In this document: positions 14,765-23,108 of the stretch, piece by piece
How the letters are laid out: every line of letters starts with the position of its first letter
Position numbering within the stretch: the stretch's first letter is position 1
NCBI RefSeq assembly: GCF_005893125.1
Contig: NZ_VCJS01000127.1
Location: 1 to 35,282 of the forward strand
DNA length: 35,282 nucleotides
Reading direction: 5' to 3'
From: Nonomuraea basaltis
Lineage (GTDB): Bacteria; Actinomycetota; Actinomycetes; Streptosporangiales; Streptosporangiaceae
The notes under the pieces: generated by a model
Databases searched by the model: none
What the model saw: the letters and a program-made list of their open reading frames with translations, nothing else
What the model was told of the DNA's origin: nothing
Position numbers and translations under genes: made by a program

Positions 14765-15187
14765 TCACTCGACCAGCGGCACAATCTCCCCGTCTCCCTG
14801 GAACAGAAGCACTTCGACGCCCAGGTCGCGGGCGGCGGTGGCCACCCAGCCCGAGAAGGCCTGGGACACTGCTTCGCTCACGCACAGGATGGCTCGACTG
14901 CCAGGCAGGATCGAGCGGCTGAGCCACACGAGCTTGAACATGTCCGCCATGACCTTGTTGCGGTGATGCGACTTGTACGTCCCCTGATTGGCGACGAGCT
15001 GTACCAGGAAGCGGTTGTCCGCGTCGACACCCTCGACCTCCACCCGGCTCCCGTCCGGCAGCAGGAGCGTCCGCGGACGAAGCTGGACGGCAAACCTCGC
15101 GCTGAGGCACTCCAGCATCCGCCGTTCCGTCGAATCGGGACGGATTCGGTGCCAGACCTGGGGATCTTCTTCTTCGGCCAGGGTCAC
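14765..15187 (-). CDS. Conserved-looking hypothetical protein, possibly nuclease-fold
   Basis: A 140-aa soluble protein with good actinobacterial codon use, starting at a GTG (15187). I do not recognise a named family. The middle reads G-S-R-V-E-V-E-G-V-D, then F-L-V-Q-L-V-A-N-Q-G, then H-R-N-K-V-M-A-D-M-F-K-L; an acidic strand pair followed by a Q and a Lys-rich helix is reminiscent of degenerate PD-(D/E)XK folds. The C-terminus (G-V-E-V-L-L-F-Q) would be a closing strand. It stands alone between the flavin-associated operon and a transposase scrap. The nuclease idea is only a shape resemblance. Confidence 0.6.
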   Translation of the reverse strand: MTLAEEEDPQVWHRIRPDSTERRMLECLSARFAVQLRPRTLLLPDGSRVEVEGVDADNRFLVQLVANQGTYKSHHRNKVMADMFKLVWLSRSILPGSRAILCVSEAVSQAFSGWVATAARDLGVEVLLFQGDGEIVPLVE

Positions 15188-15238
15188 CCCGGAAGTGTAA
15201 CCAGGCCTCGCAGAGCCGTGTGACGAAGACCGCGCACC

Positions 15239-15313
15239 TTCGGTGAGACCCGCCGCCGGGTCAAGGTCATCGGCCGCTTCCCCGGTGAGACCTCATGCGT
15301 CTCAACGCTCCGT
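15239..15313 (+). pseudogene. IS256/Mutator-family transposase C-terminal scrap
   Basis: Translation from 15239 on the plus strand gives T-R-R-R-V-K-V-I-G-R-F-P-G-E-T-S-C, the conserved C-terminal block of IS256-type transposases (usually E-I-R-R-R-T-x-V-V-G-x-F-P). Only about 25 codons survive, with stops on either side. It marks a former insertion between the flavin-associated operon and the glycoside-type operon. Confidence 0.55.
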
Positions 15314-15347
15314 CATCACCCGAAAGTGTGTGACAGAACCGAACGAT

Positions 15348-16406
15348 TCAGAGTTCCTTCTTCGCGGCGGCCAGGACGCGTGCGGCTTCGCGTACCGCGG
15401 CGAGGTTCTTCTTGCCCTGCCGTGACCCGGCCAGCTTGGCCTTGATGTGGTCCCGGACCGTGATCGGTTCGTAGGCCAGCCCGGAGGCGTCATGGTGACT
15501 GGCCAGCGTCTCGATGACAGCGTCGGGATTGCCGTCGTGGAAGAAGGCGGCTGAGCGGCGGCGCTTGATCGTGCCGTCCACGATGGAGGGCTTGACGCGG
15601 TGCAGGGTCGACATCCATCGGTCGTTGGTGAGCCGGGCCGTGAGGTCGCCGAGGTTGACCAGCAGGGCGCCGTCGGCCGGCGCGACATCGTGCCAGCGTT
15701 CGTCCCGGCCGAGGACCTGGAGGCCTGCGACCTGGTCGGCCCACAGGACGGTGACGATCCCGAAGTCGGTGTGCTGCCCCATCCCGATGAGGTCGCCGTC
15801 GAGGGTGATCGTTCCTTCCGGCAGGGCGTAGTTGTTCATGCGCAGCACGTCGATGGAGTGGTCGGTGAGCCGGGCGAAGAACTCGGGATCCAGGCGGAGG
15901 GCGTCGGCGAAGACCCGGGTAAGCGTGCGTGCGACCCGGCCGGCGTGGTCGAAGTAGGCCTGGACGGCCTCGGTGAAGCCGGCGGTCTCGGGCCACACGT
16001 TGATCCCGTAGTCCTCCTCGGACAGGTCCGGCGAGGTGAAGGAGCGAGCCTCCACGCCGACGTTGAAGGCCTCGAAGAAGTCGTTCATGCGGCTGGCCGA
16101 CTCGACGCCGAGGCTCAGGCTCAGGGACTCGCTCTTGGGCGGGCTGTAGCCGCGGTTGGCGCCCGTGACGCAGTAGGTCCTCTTTGCCTCAAGGGGCAGG
16201 GCGAAGAAGGCGTCCATCGCCGAGGCCAGGCCGGCGATCGCCGAGTCCGGGATCGCGTGGCCCAGGATCTGGATGAAGCCCACGCTGGAGCAGGCATCGT
16301 CGATCTCCTGTGCGACCCTGCGGCGTTCCGCCTCCGGCCCTCCCTTCACGTAGGGGGATATGTCGACCGCCGGGACGGTGAAGTTCTCAGGCGCTCGTGA
16401 GGACAT
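15348..16406 (-). CDS. Isopenicillin-N-synthase-like Fe(II)/2-oxoglutarate dioxygenase
   Basis: A 352-aa 2OG-Fe(II) oxygenase with the N-terminal DIOX_N domain (V-D-I-S-P-Y near residue 15; G-F-I-Q-I-L-G-H at 43-50) and the jelly-roll core. Iron ligands are His212 and Asp214 (Q-H-T-D-F-G) and His269 (T-L-H-R-V); the R-x-S co-substrate motif is at about 283-285. It should hydroxylate, desaturate or demethylate a small molecule; relatives act on thymine, plant hormones, flavonoids and peptides. The ATG at 16406 has AAAGGA upstream. It is the last gene on this strand, 124 bp after the TIM-barrel gene, so probably in the same transcript. Confidence 0.85.
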   Translation of the reverse strand: MSSRAPENFTVPAVDISPYVKGGPEAERRRVAQEIDDACSSVGFIQILGHAIPDSAIAGLASAMDAFFALPLEAKRTYCVTGANRGYSPPKSESLSLSLGVESASRMNDFFEAFNVGVEARSFTSPDLSEEDYGINVWPETAGFTEAVQAYFDHAGRVARTLTRVFADALRLDPEFFARLTDHSIDVLRMNNYALPEGTITLDGDLIGMGQHTDFGIVTVLWADQVAGLQVLGRDERWHDVAPADGALLVNLGDLTARLTNDRWMSTLHRVKPSIVDGTIKRRRSAAFFHDGNPDAVIETLASHHDASGLAYEPITVRDHIKAKLAGSRQGKKNLAAVREAARVLAAAKKEL

Positions 16407-16492
16407 GGGAATCCTTTCGGCCGGCCTCGGAGGTGAGTGCGAGGCGCTGGAACATGGTTGGCATGAAGCCGTGGAGTGGCCCGGCGCCGCGT

Positions 16493-16534
16493 GCCCAGGA
16501 ACATCATCTCGATGCGGGCGGCGAAGTCGATCAT
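16493..16534 (-). pseudogene. N-terminal stub resembling hydroxypyruvate-isomerase-like TIM barrel
   Basis: An ATG at 16534 overlaps the stop of the preceding gene (ATGA), and the first dozen codons read M-I-D-F-A-A-R-I-E-M-M-F, like the N-terminus of hydroxypyruvate isomerase/OtnI-type proteins (F-A-A-N-L-x-M-M-F). The similarity then stops and the frame becomes Arg-rich. This looks like the start of a second isomerase gene removed by deletion before the dioxygenase gene. Confidence 0.35.
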
Positions 16535-17475
16535 GCCCGGGCTTCCCGCACGACGGCCGTCCCCGCCCGGAGCGCGGCGACGGGATCAGCCGCCTCGTCC
16601 AGCTCGATGAGCACGATGTCGGCGCCGGGCGTGCGGGACATCGCGTCGGCCCACGCTCGCCAGTCCACGATGCCCGTGCCCAGTTCGGTCATGTAGGGCT
16701 GCTGCTGAGCGAAGACCGTTTCGTCGATGGTGAGTTCGACGTCGATGGGCTTGACCGCGTCCTTCCAGTGCGCCAGCGCGATGCGCTGGGCGTGGCGGCG
16801 CGCGACGGCGACGGGGTCGCCTCCCCCGAGCGCGATGTGGCAGGAGTCGGGGCACAGCCACACGTAGCGGGGATCGGTCAACGCCATGAACAGGTCGATG
16901 TCCCTCTCGTACCAGAGGGTGCTGTTGGACTCCGTGTGGAAGGCGAGCTTGACGCCGTGCTGAGCGACGGCCTCGCCGACCACGTGGGCGATGTCGGCCA
17001 TCCGGGTCATGTACGCGGCGTCGACGAAGAAGGGCGGGCGCGTCCCGAACGTCGTCCGCATGGGCAGTCCGGCGACGAGGAGTTCCGCGCCCACGTCGGC
17101 GAGGAAGGCAGCGTGTCGCTCGGCATCGGCGACGATCGCGGGCAGGTTCTCGCTGTGCCGCCAGTCGGGTGATGCGCTCGCGGCGATGAAGGCGCTCACG
17201 ACGGACAGGCCTCGGGCCTGGAGTTCGCGGCGGAACGACGGTGCGTCGCCGAAGGCCCGCAGGGCCGAGTCGATGTCGCCGGGCGCGAAGGTCAGCTCGA
17301 TGCCGCTGACCCCGGCCTCGGCCACCGCGTCCAGCACTCGCTCCCAGAAACGGTCAGGGTTTTTGACGGCCCAGTCGCGGAAGGCGTCGGCGGAGTCGAG
17401 TCCCCAGAATTTCGGGTGATAGAAGGTGATGATGTCGGTGGCGAAGCGAGGTTCGGTAGTGTCGTCCGGCGTCAT
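16531..17475 (-). CDS. Sugar phosphate isomerase/epimerase-type TIM-barrel protein
   Basis: A 314-aa xylose-isomerase-like TIM barrel (AP_endonuc_2, PF01261). Metal-site elements appear in order: G-I-E-L-T-F, F-H-T-E-S-N (His then Glu), C-P-D-S-C-H-I-A, H-W-K-D and I-E-L-D-E. The family includes IolE/IolI, 3-dehydroshikimate dehydratase and the catalytic subunits of C-glycoside deglycosidases and 3-keto-glycoside lyases. The ATG at 17475 overlaps the deaminase stop and has GGAGG upstream. Its place two genes after a pyranose-oxidase-like gene favours a role on an oxidised sugar or glycoside; this is inference. Confidence 0.85.
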   Translation of the reverse strand: MTPDDTTEPRFATDIITFYHPKFWGLDSADAFRDWAVKNPDRFWERVLDAVAEAGVSGIELTFAPGDIDSALRAFGDAPSFRRELQARGLSVVSAFIAASASPDWRHSENLPAIVADAERHAAFLADVGAELLVAGLPMRTTFGTRPPFFVDAAYMTRMADIAHVVGEAVAQHGVKLAFHTESNSTLWYERDIDLFMALTDPRYVWLCPDSCHIALGGGDPVAVARRHAQRIALAHWKDAVKPIDVELTIDETVFAQQQPYMTELGTGIVDWRAWADAMSRTPGADIVLIELDEAADPVAALRAGTAVVREARA

Positions 17476-18080
17476 TCGGCACCTCCGCGGGCGTTGTAGA
17501 CGGTGATGCCGCCGGCGTCGACGGCCTTGCGGTAGTTGCGGAACACGGCGAGCGCCTCGTCTCGCAGCACGTCCCGGGTGACCTGGATGCCGCGTGCTTC
17601 GAACTGCCCGGCCCAGTCCGCGCCGAGCGGGCCCTCGTCGAACGTGGTGATCTCCTCCAGTTCCGGGCCCTCGCCGGCGACCACGAGGCCGCGTATCCCG
17701 GACCACATGGCCGCGCCGTAACACTGAATGCACGGACGCCAGTTCACGACCAGTTCGTGTGCGGGCAACCCGTCGCCGCCGAGATCCCAGCCGCCGGCCG
17801 CCTTCTGGGCGAGTCCGAGCGCGACGACCTCGGCGTGCGCGCTGGAGATGCCGGAGGCGAGCACGACGTTCACGCCGACCGAGACGATCCGGCCGGAGTC
17901 CCGCTCGGCGACGAGTGCGGCGAACGGGCCGCCGTTGCCCTGGCGCCAGTTGCGGTCGGCGAGGCGGTGCACGAGGCGCATCCGGTCGTGGCGGTCGGGG
18001 ATCAGGGCGGGCACGGTGGCCAGTTCGTCGTCGATCCACGCGGGCAGCGCCACGCGGTATTCCTTGGCGATGTCGATCAC
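17472..18080 (-). CDS. Zinc-dependent nucleobase/nucleoside deaminase (CDA fold)
   Basis: A 202-aa cytidine-deaminase-superfamily protein. The zinc site is clear: H-A-E in S-S-A-H-A-E-V-V-A-L (His ligand and catalytic Glu) and P-C-I-Q-C (two Cys ligands). G-N-G-G-P-F-A-A-L-V is the typical first strand of guanine/cytosine deaminase-like enzymes. The start is the GTG at 18080 with GAGGAAG upstream; GTGA overlaps the stop of the oxidase gene. An amine-bearing heterocycle, free or released from a glycoside, is a plausible substrate. The C-terminal 60 residues are longer than in minimal tRNA or guanine deaminases. Confidence 0.88.
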   Translation of the reverse strand: MIDIAKEYRVALPAWIDDELATVPALIPDRHDRMRLVHRLADRNWRQGNGGPFAALVAERDSGRIVSVGVNVVLASGISSAHAEVVALGLAQKAAGGWDLGGDGLPAHELVVNWRPCIQCYGAAMWSGIRGLVVAGEGPELEEITTFDEGPLGADWAGQFEARGIQVTRDVLRDEALAVFRNYRKAVDAGGITVYNARGGAE

Positions 18081-19621
18081 GATCGTGCTTCCTCTCGGTG
18101 CGCGGCGGGCGCCGCGTGTCGTTCGGTGACGGCGCGGGCGGCCCGTACGGCGGTCACCGCGCCGGTCAGGGTGACATTGGCGGCCATCGCGGTGGGGATC
18201 ACACCGTTGCCGGCGAGGTACAGGTTGTCGAAGCCCCACACCCGGCCGTCAGGGTCGCACACGCTGGTGCCGTCGTCGGCCAGGCCGGACCGGACGGTGC
18301 CGGTCTGGTGCAGCGACGAGCCGGGCGGCAGCAGCGCACGCTCGGTCGCGGGATCGAACGAGCCGAACTCCTCGGCGATCGACCGGACTTCGTCGAGCGC
18401 GCGGCCGATCATCGTGCGGTCGGCGTCGGAGTAGCCGAACTCGACGGTGATCCGCGGCATTCCGGCGAGGTCGGTCTGGGCTTCCGAGAACACGAGCCGG
18501 TTCTCGGGGCGTGACTCGACGGGGGCGTACAGCGACAGGCCCACGGAGTGCGCGAGGGGGTTGCCGTCTTCGTCCACGTACGTGCGGTTCATGATCTGGC
18601 CGTGGAACGGCTGTGCCGCTCCGTTCTGGGGCAGCCAGAGCGAGTCCGTGCAGAACTCGCCGGGACGCGGCAGGGGCAGGGCGTCGAGGCCGATGCCGAA
18701 CCGGTCGAGGTCGAGGAGCACCCGGGCGGTGATGAACGCGTGCTCGTTGAGGTAGCGGCCCAGCGCCGCCGGCCGGATGCCCGAGGCGAACAGCAACTGC
18801 GGGGTGCGCAACGCGTCGGCGCACACCACCACGGCGTCCGCCAGGAGTTCCCACTCGGCTCCGTCGGCGATGCGGCGCAGCCGGGCCCCGGCGACCCGGC
18901 CGTCGGAGACGAGGAGCGTCGTGGCCAGCGTGCCGATCATCAGGGTGAATCCCGGGTCCCCGCCTGTCGCGATCGCGGGAAAGATCTTCCCTGGGGCCGT
19001 GCGCGGCATGGGACCCGATGCCGTCGCGGTGACGGCCATGGGCATCGGCTGCGGTCGCCGATCGCCCGGTCCGACGCCGTCGAAGCGCCGGCGCAGGACG
19101 TCGAGCACCATCCGGCCGACCTCGGTCGGGCCGATCGCGGACGGCGTGACCGCGAGCAACCGGCGGGCGGTGTCCAGGTCCTCCGCCCAGCGGTCCGGGT
19201 CGCCGGCGTCGAACACCTCGTCTCCGGCGGGCCACGGCGTCGCGGCGGTCCAGTGCACGCCCATGCCGCCCGCGTTCCACGCGAGCGCGGTCGCCGGCAT
19301 CGCCTCGGCGTCCTCGCCCAAGGCGAGCGCGTGGACCATGCCGGGCGTCAGGTCGCTGAGGCTGCCGGCGACCTCGCGCACCACTTCGGCGCCCGTGTAC
19401 ATGCCCTGGATGCCGGTGGCGACCTGTTCGTTGTAGCGCGACCAGAGGACCGGGTCGTCGAGGTCGTGCAAGTGCAGGCCGGGGGCCTCGCCGATCGCGT
19501 TGCCGCCGTCGACCATCGTGATGTCCAGCGCCGGATCGGCCTCTCGCAGCAGCCGGGCCACGACAGATCCCATGATGCCACTGCCCACGATGAGGACATC
19601 GGTGCGGGAGGTGTCGGTCAC
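18077..19621 (-). CDS. GMC oxidoreductase, pyranose 2-oxidase/C-glycoside 3-oxidase-like
   Basis: A 514-aa flavoprotein. The FAD-binding Rossmann motif V-G-S-G-I-M-G-S is at residues 12-19. G-G-M-G-V-H-W-T-A-A-T-P at 118-129 matches the pyranose-oxidase motif whose His (here His123) carries covalently bound FAD. The C-terminal S-L-H-Q-T-G-T and A-G-N-G-V-I-P-T-A supply the catalytic His/Asn pair of P2Ox-type enzymes. Bacterial relatives oxidise free sugars or sugar 3-hydroxyls of glycosides. The start is the GTG at 19621 with GGAG seven bases upstream. It heads the catabolic part of the operon after the ROK gene (62-bp gap). Confidence 0.88.
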   Translation of the reverse strand: MTDTSRTDVLIVGSGIMGSVVARLLREADPALDITMVDGGNAIGEAPGLHLHDLDDPVLWSRYNEQVATGIQGMYTGAEVVREVAGSLSDLTPGMVHALALGEDAEAMPATALAWNAGGMGVHWTAATPWPAGDEVFDAGDPDRWAEDLDTARRLLAVTPSAIGPTEVGRMVLDVLRRRFDGVGPGDRRPQPMPMAVTATASGPMPRTAPGKIFPAIATGGDPGFTLMIGTLATTLLVSDGRVAGARLRRIADGAEWELLADAVVVCADALRTPQLLFASGIRPAALGRYLNEHAFITARVLLDLDRFGIGLDALPLPRPGEFCTDSLWLPQNGAAQPFHGQIMNRTYVDEDGNPLAHSVGLSLYAPVESRPENRLVFSEAQTDLAGMPRITVEFGYSDADRTMIGRALDEVRSIAEEFGSFDPATERALLPPGSSLHQTGTVRSGLADDGTSVCDPDGRVWGFDNLYLAGNGVIPTAMAANVTLTGAVTAVRAARAVTERHAAPAAHREEARS

Positions 19622-19683
19622 AGTGAGACTCCATGTCTTGTGCCACGGGTGCTGATGGGCAGGCGCGGATGCTCGGTGCCCGA

Positions 19684-20823
19684 TCATGCGCGCGGGGTGA
19701 GTGGGCCGAACAGTTCGGTGTCCATACGGTCGAGGGCCAGCTTGACGGCGCCGATGAGCGCGGCGTCGCGGCCCAGGCCGGTGGCACGCAACTCGACCGC
19801 GGGGGTGCGAGCGTCGCGCAACGCCGCGCGCACCCGGGGCAGCAGCACATCGGCGGCGTCCTCCAGGCCGCCGCCGAGCACGATGAGCGACGGCGCGATG
19901 GTCCACGACAAGGTGGTGAGGATCGACGCGATGTTGTCCACGAATTCGCCGACCTCCGCGAGCGCGGTCGTGTCACCGGCCCGGGCCGCGGCGAAGCGGC
20001 CGAGCGCGATGCTCCGTTCGGCCGGTTCCGGTGAGGTCAGCCAGGCCACCGGGCGGTTCTCGATCGCGCCGGTCGGTATCGACCGCGCTTCGACGATCTC
20101 ACCCGCGGCGCCGTCCAGGCCGCGGTGCACGGCTCCGCGGATGAGGATGCCGAGGCCCGTCCGGTTCCCGAGGATCGCCCATACGACGTCGTCGTGGTCT
20201 CCGGCCACGCCCCGCCAGCGCTCCGCGAGCGCACCGAGGTTGGTGTCGTTGTCCGCGAACCAGGGCACCCGGATCCGTCGCTTGAGTTCTCCGGGCAGGT
20301 GCACGCCTTCCCAATGCGTCGTGTGCACCAGACGCCGTACGACGCCGTGGTCGTCGATCGCGCCACCGCTGGCGACCGCACCGGCGCGCAGCCGGTCCGT
20401 CGACCCGCCCGCGTCGTCGAGCGCCTCCAGCACCAGCGCCGCCGCGTCGTCGAGCGTGACCTGCGGATCCTGGTAGGCGCGCAGCAGCCGGTGCGCCCGG
20501 CCGAGGATGCGGCCGCGCACATCGGCGATGACCGCGGACACGTCCGAGGTGGTGATGCAGACGGCCGCCAGCAACGCGTGTTCGGCCCGTAGCTCGTAGC
20601 GGCGGGCGGGGCGCCCGGCGTTGCCACTGGTCGGCACGCGGTCCAGCTCGGTCACCCAGCCCGCCTCCACGAGCGAGTCCAGGATGAGCTCGATGGTGCG
20701 GCGGGACAGGCCGGTCCGCTCGGCGAGTGCGGCCAGCGTCATCGGCCCGGCCGACACGGCGAGTGCCCGGAGGGCGACCGAGGTGTTGACGCGCCGGACG
20801 GCGCTCTGGTTCATCCCGGGCAT
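19684..20823 (-). CDS. ROK-family transcriptional regulator
   Basis: A 379-aa regulator. A winged helix-turn-helix lies at residues about 15-70 (L-A-A-L-A-E-R-T-G-L-S-R-R-T-I-E-L-I-L), followed by a ROK domain containing D-N-D-T-N-L-G-A-L-A-E. The CxCGxxGC zinc cluster expected after G-x-A-G-E is missing (G-A-A-G-E-I-V-E-A-R), so it is probably a sensor that is no longer a kinase. The ATG at 20823 overlaps the esterase stop (TGATG) and has GGAGAGG upstream. By context it should control the sugar importer and catabolic genes, with the sugar ligand as inducer. Confidence 0.88.
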   Translation of the reverse strand: MPGMNQSAVRRVNTSVALRALAVSAGPMTLAALAERTGLSRRTIELILDSLVEAGWVTELDRVPTSGNAGRPARRYELRAEHALLAAVCITTSDVSAVIADVRGRILGRAHRLLRAYQDPQVTLDDAAALVLEALDDAGGSTDRLRAGAVASGGAIDDHGVVRRLVHTTHWEGVHLPGELKRRIRVPWFADNDTNLGALAERWRGVAGDHDDVVWAILGNRTGLGILIRGAVHRGLDGAAGEIVEARSIPTGAIENRPVAWLTSPEPAERSIALGRFAAARAGDTTALAEVGEFVDNIASILTTLSWTIAPSLIVLGGGLEDAADVLLPRVRAALRDARTPAVELRATGLGRDAALIGAVKLALDRMDTELFGPLTPRA

Positions 20824-22208
20824 CAGCACCTCTCCGCCGCCTGGGTCATCGCCCGTGTCACGGGGTCGAACACGCCCGTGGTGTCGGCCGTGAGCGCCGC
20901 TCCGGGCCGGCCGTATTCGCGCGCCGGATCGCCGAGCGTGCCGGTCGCCCGCGCCCAGGCCGGCTCCTGGCCGTGCACGAACCCGGCCAGATCGGCATGC
21001 ATCAGCGTGGCCAGTTCGGCGGGCGGGTTCGGTCCGAGCGCCTGGGGGACGCCGGGTGCGTCGAGCACATCGAAGAAGAACGGGATGTCGACGCAGTGCG
21101 CGGCGCCGCCGAGCACGGGGGAGGGCCATTCGAAGGAGTACAGCCAGGTGCCGGCGGGGGCTTGGCGGCGGGCGGCCGCCGTGCGCGCGCAGGCGGAGCG
21201 GAACAGGGTGTCCGTCACGCGGGTGCCCGCCATGCGCGCGGCGCCTCGGGCCTCCGGCGCGAGGCCGCCGTCGAACTCGTCGCCCGTCGCGCCGAGCAGC
21301 ACAGGGACGTCGTGCCCCTGGACGGTGAGCCCGTCGGCGATGGGCACCGGCAGGATGTCGTCGCCGACGCACGGTACGAGCACGAGCCTGTCGTCGCCGC
21401 CTCGCTCGGTCCGCAGGTCGATGACAGCCTGCTGGATCTGCTCGACGGTGCGGCTGCCGAATCCGGTGCGTGTCGGGGGCACGCCGAGCCTGTGCCCGAG
21501 CCGTTCGAGGAGGTCGCGTGCGGCGTGCGTGCCCACGTCGAGGATGGCGCCGGACAGGCTGACCGCGCGGTGGAAGCGGCCGCCGCCCGCGGGTGAGGAG
21601 ACGAGTGCGAGCACCGCCGCGCCCCCGGCCGACTGGCCGGCGACGGTGACCCGGTCCGGATCGCCGCCGAAAGCGGCGATGTTCTCCTGTACCCAGTCCA
21701 GGGCGAGCAGCAGGTCGCGCAGCCCGAGGTTCGGGAGGACGCCGTCCAGCGGGGCGAATCCGTCGACGCCCAGCCGGTAGCCGACGGTGACGCAGACGAC
21801 ATCGTCGCGGGCGAAGGCGCGGCCGTCGTACCACGGGCTGGCGGGGCTCCCGGCCAGGTAACCGCCGCCGTGGATCCACACCAGGACGGGGAAGGGCATG
21901 CGGTCGTCGTCCGCGTCCGGGGTGACGATGCCGAGGTTCAGCACGTCGTCGCCCGGTATCGAGGGCTCCGGTATGGTCGTCGTGGCGTACAGCGGCACGC
22001 GCTGCGAGGTGGCGCCGTGCCGGGAGGCGTCGAACGGCTCCGGGAGCCGGCCACGTCGGACCGGCGGGGCGAACCGCCTGGCGCCGGTGGGTGCTTCGGC
22101 GTAGGGGATGCCGAGGAAGCGCCGCCCCCGGCCGGTGCGACGGCCGATGATCGTGCCCGCAGGAGCATGAACGGTGACCGGCTCGCCGGGGGTGTCGAGT
22201 GAGTCCAT
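20823..22208 (-). CDS. Type-B carboxylesterase
   Basis: A 461-aa alpha/beta hydrolase (COesterase, PF00135) without a signal peptide, hence intracellular. Oxyanion-hole motif W-I-H-G-G-G-Y, nucleophile elbow G-Q-S-A-G-G, a catalytic acid near G-D-E-F-D-G-G, and His in A-A-H-C-V-D-I-P-F-F-F. The ATG at 22208 was chosen; a TTG at 22223 would add five residues. The gene lies 18 bp after the permease stop and overlaps the ROK start. It probably deacylates an imported ester or acyl glycoside before sugar oxidation. Confidence 0.88.
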   Translation of the reverse strand: MDSLDTPGEPVTVHAPAGTIIGRRTGRGRRFLGIPYAEAPTGARRFAPPVRRGRLPEPFDASRHGATSQRVPLYATTTIPEPSIPGDDVLNLGIVTPDADDDRMPFPVLVWIHGGGYLAGSPASPWYDGRAFARDDVVCVTVGYRLGVDGFAPLDGVLPNLGLRDLLLALDWVQENIAAFGGDPDRVTVAGQSAGGAAVLALVSSPAGGGRFHRAVSLSGAILDVGTHAARDLLERLGHRLGVPPTRTGFGSRTVEQIQQAVIDLRTERGGDDRLVLVPCVGDDILPVPIADGLTVQGHDVPVLLGATGDEFDGGLAPEARGAARMAGTRVTDTLFRSACARTAAARRQAPAGTWLYSFEWPSPVLGGAAHCVDIPFFFDVLDAPGVPQALGPNPPAELATLMHADLAGFVHGQEPAWARATGTLGDPAREYGRPGAALTADTTGVFDPVTRAMTQAAERC

Positions 22209-22226
22209 CCGATCATCCAACACCGG

Positions 22227-23108
22227 TCACCGCATTCCCGTTCCGGCGATGCCCTGAACGAAGTAGCGCTGCAGGAACAGGAAGAGCACCAGCACGGGCA
22301 GCATCACGACGATCGCACCCGCGAGCTGCAGTCCGTAGTCGGTGACGTGCGACGCGGCCTGACTGGTGGCGGCGAGACCCACCGGGAGCGTGTAACTGGA
22401 CATGCTCTGAGCGACGATGAGCGGCCAGATGAAGTTGTTCCACGAGGTGAGGAACGACATGATCGTGATCGTCGCGACGGCGGGGCCGGCCAACGGCAGG
22501 AAGATCCGGAAGAAGATCCGGAACTCGCCGGCGCCGTCGATGCGGGCCGCTTCGAGCAGTTCGTCGGGGATCGACATCGCGTACTGCCGCATGATGAAGA
22601 CCGACATCGGCATCGCCACGCTGGGCAGGGCGATACCGGCGAGGGTGTCCGCCAGACCCAGGTCGACAGTGATCACGAACTGCGTGACGAACACCGCGGC
22701 AAATGGCATCATCATGCCGGCCATGACGGCGCCGAACGCGACCCGCTTGCCCGCGAAGTCGAGCTTGGCGAGCGCGTAGCCGGCGGCGGACGCCGCCACG
22801 ACGTTGCCGGCGACCACGATGATCGCGACCACGATGCTGTTGGCCATGAACCCGCCGAAGCCCTCGGTGGCGAACAGCCGGGTGAAATTGCCGAGGGTGA
22901 CGTGCTGCGGAAGCCAGGCACCGGGGTCGGAGCGGATCTCGTCGAGGCTGCGCAGCGAGCCGCTGATCACCCAGACGAACGGAAGCATGGTGAGCAGCGC
23001 GCACAGCACCAGCGCGCCGTACAGCAGGGGTGGGGTGACGGACCGGCGGCGCACGGCGATCCGGCCGTCGATCATTTCGGTGTCCCGCACCGTGGCGACC
23101 GTGGTCAT
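22227..23108 (-). CDS. Carbohydrate ABC transporter permease, MalG/AraQ type
   Basis: A 293-aa permease with six predicted membrane segments and the EAA loop E-A-A-R-I-D-G-A-G-E-F-R-I-F-F-R-I-F-L-P. This belongs to the CUT1 group, which imports oligosaccharides and glycosides. The C-terminus Q-R-Y-F-V-Q-G-I is typical of MalG-type subunits. The ATG at 23108 overlaps the stop of the first permease (ATGA). No ATPase gene is in the operon; CUT1 systems in actinomycetes commonly share an MsiK-type ATPase encoded elsewhere. Confidence 0.9.
   Translation of the reverse strand: MTTVATVRDTEMIDGRIAVRRRSVTPPLLYGALVLCALLTMLPFVWVISGSLRSLDEIRSDPGAWLPQHVTLGNFTRLFATEGFGGFMANSIVVAIIVVAGNVVAASAAGYALAKLDFAGKRVAFGAVMAGMMMPFAAVFVTQFVITVDLGLADTLAGIALPSVAMPMSVFIMRQYAMSIPDELLEAARIDGAGEFRIFFRIFLPLAGPAVATITIMSFLTSWNNFIWPLIVAQSMSSYTLPVGLAATSQAASHVTDYGLQLAGAIVVMLPVLVLFLFLQRYFVQGIAGTGMR

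Noticed and set aside
18548..20476. 642-codon plus-strand frame opposite the GMC oxidase and ROK genes
   Set aside because: It crosses two real genes and their boundary, has low-complexity composition and no recognisable motif.
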